A stretch of DNA of 64,000 nucleotides from Heliocidaris erythrogramma (lineage: Eukaryota > Echinodermata > Echinoidea > Camarodonta > Echinometridae), in assembly GCA_025617745.1 (NCBI GenBank), contig CM046855.1:45251313-45315312 (forward strand). The letters run 5' to 3'. A program made the position numbers and the translations under genes. The stretch's first letter is position 1. Every line of letters begins with the position of its first letter. Below the pieces are notes generated by a model. It made no database searches. It was not told where the DNA came from and worked only from the letters and a program-made list of their open reading frames with translations. Below, piece by piece: positions 1 through 13,200 of this stretch.

Positions 1-1123
1 TACACTTCACGATTCATCGAAAATATTGTCTAATGTGAAAGGATGGCAGGACAGAAGCAGAATCCTCGTTTCACCCTAGTAACAGCTTGTTCACTTATAA
101 CTTGGTATACAGCTGCACTTCACCGCAGGGGCTTCTTGAAGCGTAATACACTTCACAATTTTGTATCTGGTAACGTAGATATGTGAGTACGCATACGACC
201 TTTGTTGCACACAGCTACTTCTTTTCATCCCCACTTGACAATCACTTACACTTTTTAAAAAACTGCCATGGTTTTCCGCATCATATGTGAACGTGCCGTA
301 AGTCACAGCGCTTACTCTTTCATTCAGGCTTTCTTTCATGAGAGGGAAGATTATATCAAGGAGCTTCGAAGAGCTGGAGTCACAACTGGCAACAAAATTA
401 ATTCAAGCAGCTGCCACTTTCTAAGGATGCACAAAAGAATCTACAGGTGCGCTGTTGCCTTTGATGTCCGATGTTCGATGCCGCTAATTTCATGGGAAAG
501 CTGAGTAGCGATTTTTGTCACAAATTAAATATCAGGAATTTTTCACTTTTTATTTCAATAAACAAAGTGAAAATTGAGCAGATGATAAAATATGAATACA
601 AAAGCCTAATTTTGTCCAGAAATTTGGCTGTATTGTATGATAGCAGTTGCAATTTTTGAAAAAGGGACAAATTTAACAATCCTAATATTCGCAATTTGAC
701 ACTCTTCCGTTTACTTCCGACAAACGAAAATAAAAAATGCAACTGTTTAAGTACAGATATATGTCAGAAAAGTGTCAAGACATGGCAAAGTCGAGTAATT
801 TTGATTCATATTTCAGGAAATTTGGTACCATTTCTTTTCCCTTGCCTCCAGTAAAGGTAAACACTGTGAACTGCTCATATTAAACTAGTGAAAGCGACAA
901 GTAATCGTCATTACAAAAGCATATTTCCCTTTGAAAATGGCCCGTAAGTTTGCAGCGAGGCAAAAATCTTTTGTCTTCTTATCTGCAAGGAAGACCCAGT
1001 TAAGCATAAGCCCGACATATTTTTTCCTCGCAGCAGCAAACATGGTTCAAAGGGAATAAGCTACTTGTGACTCCAGCTCTTCAAAGCTCCTTGATTATAT
1101 TGAGACTGAATGACTAGACTAAC
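1..1123 (-). other. SIPA1L intron 8 (partial)
   Basis: Starts at donor GTTAGT (1123) and continues off the left edge. AT-rich, with only short random open frames on both strands. No exon, TE ends or RNA gene was recognised. Confidence 0.7.
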
Positions 1124-1224
1124 CTGCTGTCTGTTGTTTGTGAAAGGAAGCATAGTAGAAACATGAAACATAAGCTCCTTGCCTTGATACATGGCATACA
1201 GGGAGTGCGTGCCTGTCGAGTCCG
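1124..1224 (-). CDS. SIPA1L: SIPA1L coding exon 8 (residues 734-767)
   Basis: Acceptor CCTGCAG|CGGACT at 1224 and donor GACAGCAG|GTTAGT at 1124. 101 nt, phase 1 in and phase 0 out. Encodes [20 protein letters not shown] and [13 protein letters not shown], the RapGAP segment corresponding to [20 protein letters not shown]. The next family segment, which carries the catalytic Asn thumb (pattern HIGNDIVTIVF), was looked for in 1-1123 and not found, so it lies outside the window. Confidence 0.94.
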
Positions 1225-4200
1225 CTGCAGGATAACGTAAAAGGAAAAGAAAGGGATATTGTCAGGTCACATTAAAGATAAAACTGAGTTCTGGTCATGC
1301 AATTACATTATAAATGAAACTGTCGAGGGAATTAGGAAAGGTTGATCATGTCTACATAAGTATTTCTTTATAATGTAAGGTTTTGGAATCATCAAACTGA
1401 TAACAAATTAACAACCCAATCTCGCTGAAAAGTACAAGCACTGCACACAGAAATGGGTATATGGAACTGAACACACATGTAACATGAATGTTAGTCTCAA
1501 ACACTTCAGCTATTTCTTGTCATATTTTGAATAAGAGGAAATTTGAAGGGCAATCCTTTTCTGGGGCATTTCTAACTATGATGTTCTTCCAAACTAACAT
1601 TCAAAGGATGAGAAAGCTCACAAATTAGTTTTCACCTTTCCCAGAACTCAACCTTCTCTTTAAACCACGGTCTTAGTGCAGTTTAAACCCAGTCTAAACC
1701 AACCCTTTAAACCAGAGTTTTAGAATCTGAACTCCGATTTAACTCCAGTCTTGTGTGGTTTAACTTAGTGCTGGTATTTAGACTGGACTTGAGGTTTAAC
1801 CCTAAAAGAACCGCTGCATTTCACGCCACGCCACGTCACTTTCTGACTTTTCTTTTAAGTCTGGTGCATTTTTTGACACCGAGTTTATGAAAATCGGCCG
1901 TACCGTTACGGAGTCACATGACCTTTTGTGACCTCATGTCAGCCAGAGAACAAAAAATTTCTGAGTTTTGTGTACAAAACGAATGGGAAATGGCATTTGC
2001 TCATATTCCTCCATTATCAACTATAATTTCGTATTTAAGCTGTTATAATCATCTATTCAAACTGAATAGTGGTCCAGATAACACCTTGAAACAGCAAACT
2101 TTAAAAAAACAATAAAAAAGTTAAAGTTGAAAAACAAGGAAATACATAAGAAATTTGTAAAACAATAGAATATATCAGAATTGAAATCGCTTTCAATTTT
2201 TTTTCTTTCATAATAAGGTTTTTAATATTTATAAAGAGCTTCTTGCATAGAAACTTTATCTCCAGGGCCTTTCATTACTTGATATCACTCAAAAATGTGT
2301 ATTTATGAATATAATTTTCATAAATTATATTAAATAGCAAAATAAAGATTTACATAAAAAAAACGATGGATTTGTGTTTTTTTACGTGATTCTCGAGGTC
2401 TGTGCAAAATTTCGCGGCGATTGGTCATGTCGCAGCCGAAATATCAAGGGGGAGCCATCATGCCCCCCCCAGTCCTCAATACCTCCAAAATAGCCCAGTC
2501 TTTTAGGGTTAAGCAGGTTCAAGTCAGTTTTAATTCTAACTCTGGTTTAACTTAGACTGGAGTTTAAGTTAAAGCAGAGTTCAGAATATGGGCCATAACG
2601 TTTAAATACAGGAGTATTGTAACCCACTCTTGTTATCCAGCTGTGCTCTGTACTTCTCAAAGTCTTTGAGTCGAATCTTCTCCCCTATACAGTCCAGGAA
2701 CTCATCAAACGCTGGACTTGGATGCTCTGAAATCCAAAAAGAAACATCTTAAAATGTATTATAATTTTCCACAGGAAGGGAGCATTGAGTATACCTATGG
2801 CACAACATAATATTATAATCTCTACTATAACACCAGAAACTTTCAGATGCACAAAATCTTTTGCAAAATCTGCGCGTCGTCGATGTTTATTTAAGTTTCA
2901 TGCCACGGAATGATAAATTCTCAGCTTTGAATTTTTCAAATTCGTTCAACTTTCTTCATGTTAAATAGATTAAATAGATAGTTAAATAGATTAAAAGATT
3001 AAAAAATTTGTTTAAGTTTCTGGTTTGCAGTATTTATATTCATACTGCATTCCTGCATATATTCTTCAAACTAAGAATTGTGATTCTGGTCACTAAAACT
3101 GACTTCCATGCCTATGTTCATTTTGTGCACCATCTCCACTCCTGGTAGAACACTCCTTCCTTATGTGTCTCACACTTGCAAGGTCAATCTACAGGGCCTG
3201 CATGCATTCTACATAGTACATTTTTCATCTGTTGAGAGCTAAAAGGGAATTAAATCAATGTAATAGGAGTTACTACCTTCTGGCTTTCATGTAATAGGAA
3301 TTTCTTCCCCTACCAAAGGATTCAACATGATCCTCTATGTGAGGTAATAAAACAAATTTTTAAAGCCCCGGATTTTCTCAGCTAACAACTGCTGTAATTA
3401 CCTTGCTTTTGGAATGAGACAAACCTAATACATTCATGTGTCATGGGACATTAGTTACAAGCGAGGAAGCAATGGCCATAAAACTTCTGTAACGATGGCA
3501 GTTACGACTGTATGACTCATTAATGGAGACATGGTCTTACCGTTGTTGTACATTTCTTCTTCAGTGCTTTGTCCAGCTTTGCAGTACATGATGCCAACTT
3601 TGTAATGATCTGTGACCTGGGGAAAACAAAATGGTGTATAATGCAATTGTCAACCTCATATTTTTTCAAACATGGACATGCAGTTTATCTCTTTATAGAA
3701 TAATTTAGTATGGCCATAGAATGGAATAAATAAATTGCTCCTGGGAAACAGTCGAGCTTTCAACTTCACATGAGTACATTTTTAAAGGGAACTATTTCAA
3801 TGCAAACACAGAATTATTCTGTGTATTTTACGTTTTGCAACACTACTGCTTCATAAAGACCACAACAGAAAGATTCACTCTCAAACTTGGAATCTGGCAT
3901 TCATATCAAAATGATATTCCGTTTCTGAGTTTTGTTTCAATAATCTGGTTCTCTTTCGTAAATCTTGTCCAGTCTCACATCAATTCACAGACAAGGTATT
4001 CGTTTTTGTATTTTTATAATTTTTTGTACATTCCTGAGAGTATTATTATCATTGCCTTAACTCTTTTTTTTGGAAAAAAATTAAAATAACAGAACAAAGA
4101 GGCTATATGACTATTAACATAAATGATAACAGCTTCAAATGCTCTGCAGTAAGGACTAAATCTGTATGTTCCGTCCTTTTTCAAACTTTTTGATACACCT

Positions 4201-7200
4201 TATATCTTACTCACCCCTTGTTCGTCGATCTTCTGAAGTTGTTCTCTGACCTTGGGTGCGTCCGGGGCAAGGCGTAAGCAAGCGAGAGGTAGATCAGGCG
4301 CGATGTATTCCAGTACGTCGCGCAGTGGAATGCCTCGATTAGTATTGTGTTTCGTCGTAGAAGGGATGGAGTCCTCCATGACTGAGCCTCGAAGTGTGGT
4401 TAGCTGTGTAGAATATGACGAGAAAATATGAAGCGTTTGAAGTAAATTGAGACAATAAAAATTTCATGATCAGGGATTTTTCTTCTCAGGGATCCCCCAA
4501 ACTTTCACTCCATTACGTAAATTATCTGAATACACAGAGACAGTATGGCCTGAATTCATGAACGAGATTTATCTTAAACCATTGTCTAAACCATAAAATA
4601 AGCATAATTAAGCATATTTAAGCGCATGACTATCCTCCCATTGGACATGAGGACATGCACGTATTAATATGGAGGTTTAAACCATGAGTTAGATAAACCT
4701 CTTTCGTGAATTCCGGCCTAAAATGTCACCCTGGACCCCCATCAAAAAAGATAGCTCGTAGCCCGGGGGATGTTTCATCAAAAAAAAAAGGCCCTGGATT
4801 ATGTCTAACTCATATTGCATTGGAGGGCAAAGCTAGACAAACCCACTTGCCCAACTTACCGAGGCAACCGAAATTGAACATTTTATGCAAATAAATGAAA
4901 TGAATCTCTTTATACTCAGTGATTCTGCACAACATATTTCAACTCAAATTATTGGTGATTTCACAAAGCATTATAAGTCGATGGAAAGCTTAAAGCACTA
5001 CATGAAGCTATGCTAAAAAGGAAGCACATAAAATTAAGGGACTCGTATTATCACACCATCATAATTCTTTTTAATAATTCCATAGTTTTGCTTGTCTCTT
5101 CAGCAGTTCTTTTTTTTCTCCAGCTGTCTTATCTAATTAAGCTAATGCTTTAATACTATTATGCCCTCCCTCCTTAACCATCTCTATCACTCCCTTCCAA
5201 TACACTCTCTACGTTAGTCTTTGCTTAAAGACCCAAGACAAAAAATAAAGCTCTACTACATAGCAGAGTTGTACGTGTTGAAAAGTACTATCTGGGCCAT
5301 GCATTTTCATGAGAATAACAAAGTCTGTGAATGATCGTAATGCCTAAACATATTTCATCAATGTGAATAAACTTTGATACATATTTCATATAATACATAT
5401 ATTAGCAATACAAGCATGAAACTGAAACTGAATGAACTTTACATATTTACATTAGATCAGTTACAAAAATGATTCTTGACTTACAACATCGCTATCATAT
5501 GCATAGAACCATTGAATGGCACATAAATTTTTATACATAATCACTTGGGAAAGAGAATTGCAGATTAGAATGCAAAATAGAATGCAAAATATTCACTCAA
5601 ATCAAAACCCCAAGCCCTCCTACTGATATCTTAAGGTAGCAAACACCCTAAATGATAAATCATTTTCAACAAAATTCTATCATTTAAAAAAATCTCATTT
5701 AAAAAAAGTCTGCGTTGAAAAATATATTTCGGTGAGACAACTAATTTCAACACATCCCCAACAACAAATCTTAAATTCAGACGAGGGTCTGAAATAGTAG
5801 ACTATTCCCCACCTGGAGTTTGTCTCCATTATTCCAACTGTCACAAGTTCATTATCTGGCTGTGATTGGAGATTACCTGTGTTGATACCTCTATCCTTGA
5901 TGATATTTTAGGGTCCCCACTAAAGCCCTCCCCTCAAGTTCGGATTCAGTATTACACCTACATGTACGTAAGTACCAAGCTGCTTTACAAAGTTTAATAA
6001 TCCCTGTCTATCACATAATTGACTGATCTTTGCCTTGTACTGTTTAAACTGTAATTACATAGAGCTACAATATCATTCCTAGAAGTTATTTCCCTTCCCC
6101 GTGGGCCATGGCTATGCTAATGATTACATTGGTTTGTTTGGTTTCTTTTATCAGGAATAAATACAGACCGGTTCCTGATCCCAATCAAACAAAATTGGGC
6201 TAACATACTCATATATATATGTACTTGTAGTAGCATATTATACAAATATCCCATGCAGTGAGAGACTCTGGTTAAAATTATACATTCGAGGAGGCGGTGG
6301 TATAATACATTTTCCTTTCGGGGCGTAGCCCCGAAAGAAAAATGTACTATACCACCGCCTCCGAGAATGTATAATTTTAACCAGAGTGTCGAACAAAATG
6401 TATGGGATATTTGATTTATATCCTAATCACAAAACTCAAATAAAAAAAATACAAACAATGCTAATTATGATGATTTACAACTCCTTTTCCCTTTCCCTTT
6501 AGTTTATGAACAACAGCTTGTTGCAATAAGGGTCTAAGATCTTGTTCTGTTTGATACTGGAAATAAGTTACTTTTAATGTCAACCCTTCTTGTTGACGTG
6601 AAATGCTTTTGTAGAGCAAATTTCAACGTGTGCATTGATTTTACACTGTAATCTTGTCCCGACTTATTACGTGCCCCGGCATAGAATCGAGAAAGGATTG
6701 AATCGAGTTCGGCAATTTCTACACTGTCTAGATCATCAAAATTCACACCAATCGTGTCACAGAACTCCCTGAATATTGCTAAACCATACCTTACAGTTTT
6801 TCTCGTATTCGTACTATCCACAGAGTTGATGAATTCTTCAATGTCCTCATTTTCAATAAGTTTAAATCTCGATGCATTTCCGAGTGCACTGGACGCAGCC
6901 ATCTTGTCTGTTTGTAAACAAATCTTACCTCTCGACCTCACACACACGTACACACAAAAAAAGTTGCTTCCGTTTGTGCGCCAAATTCTTCAATACGACT
7001 TTTCAGCTGAACGAGCGGACACTGCAGTGTTACATAGCCGGGGGTAGCCGAACCATCGGGAGGCTTCGCGTGTGCCACTGTTAGAAAGCAGCTGAGTAAC
7101 CTCATTTGCATAAAATGTGCCCAAAAAATTTTGGGGGGCACATTTTATGCAAATTAGGAGGAGTTTCAGGCACTTTGTATGCAAATTAGCTAGTATTTCC

Positions 7201-10200
7201 CTACCATCATTTTGATGGTAGAAATATATTAGGTCATGTGACCGTGTTTTGACCAATAACAAAATAAGAAGTTTTGTGATTAGGATATAAAATAAATTAC
7301 TTTGGACTATCACAGAGTTGGTCCAAGTTTTCATGCATCAGCCTGCTCAAACATGGAGGTGTCATTGTATACTGGTTCATTCACTTGACTCTCAATCAAA
7401 GGGTTGAGAGTTCGAATCCCAGCCTGGCACTAACGTCCTTTGGCAAGACATTAATCCACATTTTGCCACTCTCCACCCAGGTGTAAATGGGTACCCGATA
7501 TGCTAGAGCGCTACATATTTGGCTGCCAAACTGTGACCAGGGTAATTATGTTGGAGTGCCATTCTGGAGCGTCACAACATGACTGACATGAGCGATACAC
7601 AAGAAGCCACCACCATTATTATTCTAATGATAAGTGTCGGTTACAGCTACATGGAGGATGCAGAGGATGCACTTTACAAATGACCAGCATTGTTCCCTTC
7701 CCTCTCTGTCCATGACTCCTTGCAGACGTAAAAATCTTTCTTGGATTAAGTTCACCACACGTTCCATTTCCATGTCTCTAATGCTGGCCAAATTTGAAAC
7801 AACATGTTCTAGACCTAGACAAAATTTAAAAAAAAACTCTTTAAATCCGAATTCCCATTACAAGACTTGATCACCTCTTTAAATGCGAAGGGATAGCTAC
7901 ATGTACGTGCATCCTTGGAATTTCCTTAGCCTCGGAAGAATGTCTGTTGACATGAAACATGGACAATTTATTGAGGAAGAGTGGTCGGCCATGACGTATA
8001 TTCCCCCCACTAACTAATGTTCAGAAATGGTAATGGAGAAAATTTACGACGGGATGTCAAGGAACATATTTCTCCAACCCTAATTTCTACTTTAATCTAC
8101 AAGAAGAAACAAACTGAGACACGCATTCTACAAAGGTTTATTATTCTGTCATTCTGTCCACCCCTCAACCTGATTCACCTGTTCCTCAAATGAACTCATA
8201 TTGACTATTTTTCAAGATATTTCACCAAATTACATCATCCTATCTAGATTAGAGACTGAAATCTTTTTGTGATGTCACACCAATTATTTGACATACTAGA
8301 TATATACATTGTATGTTTTCCCATAAATGGATAGTAATCTTACCAACCAGATAACAACTTCATGTCATAACCAAATGTTATTTCTTTACAATGAACCAAT
8401 AATATTGTATGGTAACATTAAAAGCAGAAGGGGGGTCTAAATATTTCTGGACTTGCAGTTTCATTAATTTACCAGGCTTTCATCCTACATGTAGTCAATA
8501 CGTTATACCCCACCAAAAAAAATATATAAATAAATAAATTTTAAAAAAATAAATAAATAAAAAATTTTACACCCTTCTTCCTATATTCTACCCCCACCAT
8601 TTCACTCACCACCGCTTCTATAGCTTGATTTTTTTAAATGGCTCATCATACTCTTCATATGTGACTCTACAGCTACATGTAGCTCTATATCGAAATAGGA
8701 CCACCGTTTGCCTGAACAACCTCCATCACCGTATTAAAATCGCTTTCCTCAACATCCATAGGGAAATCAAGCACATCAAGCCAAACAGCTCTAATTCTTT
8801 ATTGCTTTTGCAAGCATCACGGGATTTAGTCTGGCAGCTCTGCACGTTCCATGCCATTACCTTCGGTCGGTATCTTTCTATCCATGTCTAGATGTACGCA
8901 GGGAGACGAGAGGAGATCTCACAAATCAAAAATAGAAACCCCAGTGAATGCTATTGCTCAACTGTTCAATAGTGCAAAAACTAGACACTAATATAAAGTA
9001 AAACATAGATTTAAGGCTACGGTAGTGGTAAAGGTTTTATTTAAATGAGTGCAAGTTACAATTCCCAAGGATTTGGTGAAGAAATATGAATTCAATAAGC
9101 CAATGTAAAGTATCTTGAAAGTGTTCATATCTTATATATTGTTCCAATTTCCGGAAGCTACATGTAGGAGGAATTAACTTGTAAATACTCTTTAAACAAT
9201 GACATTCCTTTCATTGTGAGAAATCACATGATTTTGATGGGATTTTGCGGTTATTATTCAAGGACGTCTTCCAAGTGCACCGTCGCGAGGAAAGTAAGCT
9301 TCAACAAGCCTTTGAGCTACATGTCCACACAAACATTCAGGTATAGTATGTCCGTGTAGAGGGAAGATGACTGGCAGATTTGGATGAAGACAGGGAAGTA
9401 ATGATGTGCAATGCAAAACCGAAACATTGTCACACTCTCTGAGTGATTCCCCCCATCTCACACAAACTTGTGAAAGTAACCTATCTCTTGGGCATTTCCC
9501 CTGTCAATTCATGGGAGAAATATGTCCTTTTTATTGAGCAGTAAATCTCTCACGTGCTCATGTTTCCTCCCAGACTATCAAAACATATATTTCTCACAAC
9601 ATCTCAAGGAGCTACTTGGTGCTTGGTCTTGAAATACAATTGATATTCAGATCACGCAATGGTAATAGGAGAAGGTCCACTCAAGAATGCAGTTCGTACG
9701 TGAAGTGGGAAGCCCTACAAATCACATTTCAAGACTGCATGGGATATGAAATGTCAGAATTTGAATATCCCAACTCAGGATGATGGACATGTATGGTAGA
9801 CAATCTAATGTGGTGTTGCAAGAAAATTGCAATCAATTGCATATCCCCCATTTGCAATCGATTGCAAATATGATACATGTATTTTAAATGGAACTTGCAA
9901 TCAATTGCAAGACTTGCGACTGATTTGGGGCATTTGCAATTGATTGCAACTTTCTTGCGACACCCCCTAAATGTTATTAACATGTATCTACATCCAATAT
10001 TTATAGTGCTTCTTTCTTCCTCCTAGTGAATGTCTCATTTCTCATTTTCCGGCGCTTTTTTAAAAAACTTTATCGCTTTACCATCACAGACAGTAGGGCT
10101 GGTAATATGCTACAGTTATGTAAAGTTCTTGAAAATATGGAAGTTACAACAGGCAAATCCAGACAGCTTGACAAAAGAATACACTGATTAAAAATATGTA

Positions 10201-13200
10201 AGAGACAGTTTGTAAGTAATAAGATAAACACAAAGAAATTTCTCAAGTCATGTGAATGTGATGTCATAATTTTGCTGTTATCGAGACAGACTTGCCCTAG
10301 AATTCAGTGAGATAATGTGAAGAAAAGGGTGGATCTCACACGAGGGTGTGTATAAATTCTTGATATTCGCAATATAGTGCGCTACCTTCTATGTCAATTT
10401 CCAACCTCAAGGCCCGAATTCACAAAGGAGGTTTAAACCATGGGTAAGGTTTAAACCTCCGTAAGCATACTAAATTAAGCGTAAATAAGCGCACATTGCC
10501 CATGCGCGCGCTCAAAGAAAATATATGATTGGATCGGATTACGTGCGCACGTACGCTTAAAAAAACCCAGGAAGCTCCTTTGTGAATTCGGGCCCAAGAG
10601 TCGATATAAAATCAGCGCAACTGCAGCATATGTGTTGCGTGACTATATCACCCACTGCATGACTTTCATCTATCTGTATTTCTCCAAATTTGTAAATTTG
10701 TAAGTGTGGAAATAGCATTCTGATGCATTACAGATAAAAACCATTACAGATAAAACCATTGCAAAGGCGGGAGCATTCAACGAAAATTGTCCACATGCCA
10801 CAAGGAAATATGTGGTAAGCTACATATAGGCACACGTTACACTGACTATTTTCCATGAGGCATTGCAGATTGCCTGTCTGTCTCGCCTGATAGATGGCAC
10901 ACTGTATTGCGAATGCGGATTTTGATTCATTGTCTCCTATTGACTTTTCTTCTAATAATCCACTAATAACTGCAGCTGAACCCAGGTGTGAAAACAAAGG
11001 AAGCATCAAATCACAATTGAAGGAAATCACCCGTTTTTCTTCTCAATGCAACGTCTGACCAGGATATGGACACAGTACTACTACTGGTCAGTGGCCACTT
11101 TGTGATGTCAGTCTAATTTTCTGAACTTTCATATCAGCAGATAGCATTCAAGCTCTGGAAAGTGTCCAAGAGAACTAAGAAAAACATTTTTTAAAGAGCT
11201 CTAGGAAAAAAAAATAATTGGGGTCACCCATGAGGACATCGAACATGAGAATGAAGAAAATGAACTCTTGTGAAGAATATACATTGTAAGTAATTTCTAC
11301 ATGCTTTTTAGCCATCTATAAAACTTTCAACATAAAGTAAGAATGAATGAACTAAAACTCAGTCTGGATTTTTTAAAAACCATATTTCAATAATTCTTGT
11401 TTTCATTATCGATTTCATTTTATATAAATTCACCTTTGGAATCTACTTTTCATACTATAAATGCATACATGTACATGTGGCAAATAAGGCTTTTGACATA
11501 AAATGAAATATATATGATTTGAATCAATCTTCACAAATGCACGCTATACATCTTTGTTAGCAGTTACATACAAATCTTTCCAAAACGAATAATAAGTCAA
11601 TGACTGAAAGAAGTTCAAACAAAAGAACATTAATATCATTTCTGGTTTATAAAATATTGATAAGGCCATCATGGTATGAATGGATACAATTACTAAATTC
11701 TCATAGAGTCAGGGAATATTTCTTCACATCCCTACAGAGGTTGGGGGGCCCCCTAAGCCATCCCTAGCCCAGCCGGCTGGGGGGAGTGACTGGTCAACGT
11801 GAGCTGGCGCACAAGCACAAGCCACCTGCTGCACGGTATGCAACAGCCGGAACTCAGTCATCACAACAGACATTAACCGTACTACACCTAAACATGAATA
11901 AAGCTCATCTAGTTTGATCATGGAAGCATGGTGAACAGTATGTGCCACCTGGCTGGGATGTTGAATGAGAAGTCTACAATGATGTATTTCTATGGAAGTC
12001 TAGGAAATTATTATACATCTAAAGACGATAGATATTACATTACTAACATACCAACAATGCTTTTTCAGTACAAATTTTGCATTATTACTTTTCTGAATTT
12101 TCTCAAACCAATTTTTGCTAGATCAAAATGAGAATTTTTTTTTTTAAATAAAATATGTCTTGTGAAACATTATAATGTATGTACATGTATAATGTAGCAT
12201 GATATGGAAAGGGAATTTAACTTTATACAGAGTAATATTTCACACAATATCATATCAGCATTTAAAGACAAAAACCGGAAGAGGAAAAAAAAAGAATCAC
12301 AAACACTATATAACAGGAATACAGAAATATAAATATTTCCGGTATGAATAATTTCCTAGAAAGAGACCACATATTAATCCTATAAGAATAAGGAACTATT
12401 TCCATGAAGAAGAAAAAAAAATAGATCTGTTTACTCATAATATGCAAGAAGTATTGAAAATTGGATCCTTATTTTCAAAGGTTACATTTAACTGATTCAC
12501 TTTATATTCATCATATAATTACATGTAGATAACCAACTGTGAATTCTGTGAATTTTTTTTCTCCACATGGCAAGAAATCCCTTACCCTTTAAATTTCCTA
12601 CTAAATACATGTAGCTCATCAAAGAATAAGTGAGTATTGCACAAATATCTTTCATTATGAACACACAGGGAATGCATTCATACACATACCATCTGACATA
12701 ACACCAATTGAATTTTTTAAAAAGGGTATGGTATCTCTGTACAGATCTAAGATTACTCCAAGAATAACCCCTCAATGTGTCTGTGTCTTAATTACCTATA
12801 ATGAGACTTGACACGCCAAGTTGGTTATAAATTACCCTGACCAAACGAAATTTGGCGTTTGCCAGGCAATGATTAATTAAAAAACCTGGACTGACTAGGT
12901 GCAAGAGGTATGTGGCAAACTTTGCAGAAATGAACGGGTGTATCGCGCAGGAAATAATGGATTTATTCGTAATTCATTTCACTCCCCAAGAGGGGCCCCC
13001 ACCGCCGAGGCAAAGGAGAGGGGATTTCTCGCAGAAAGATATTGCCTTAGAACTATGAAAATGCTCCTTAATTAGTCATTCTAAGGATTAGTGGAGCTAA
13101 TATATAGATTTATAATTCTTGATATTGGAAATAAAAGAGAAAAGGACACGGGATACCCCTAAAATAGTTCTCTAAGGATTACCAGGAATGATATAGAGAT

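Larger units (their letters stand above)
1225..2627 (-). other. SIPA1L intron 7
   Basis: 1,403-bp intron between exons 7 and 8. More than half of it is transposon: a 709-bp TTAA-flanked element inserted into an older palindromic repeat. Nothing recognised outside these. Confidence 0.85.

Noticed and set aside
1-1123. Next RapGAP exon with the catalytic Asn segment
   Set aside because: Translated on the minus strand in all frames and no matching segment was seen; it must lie off the left edge.
7355-7430. tRNA gene
   Set aside because: The tRNA-like head continues into a body shared with 25921-26214; it cannot be folded as a complete tRNA, so it is a SINE.
9729-9983. 84-codon minus-strand frame
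   Set aside because: Produced by the GCAATCAATTGC palindromic repeat.
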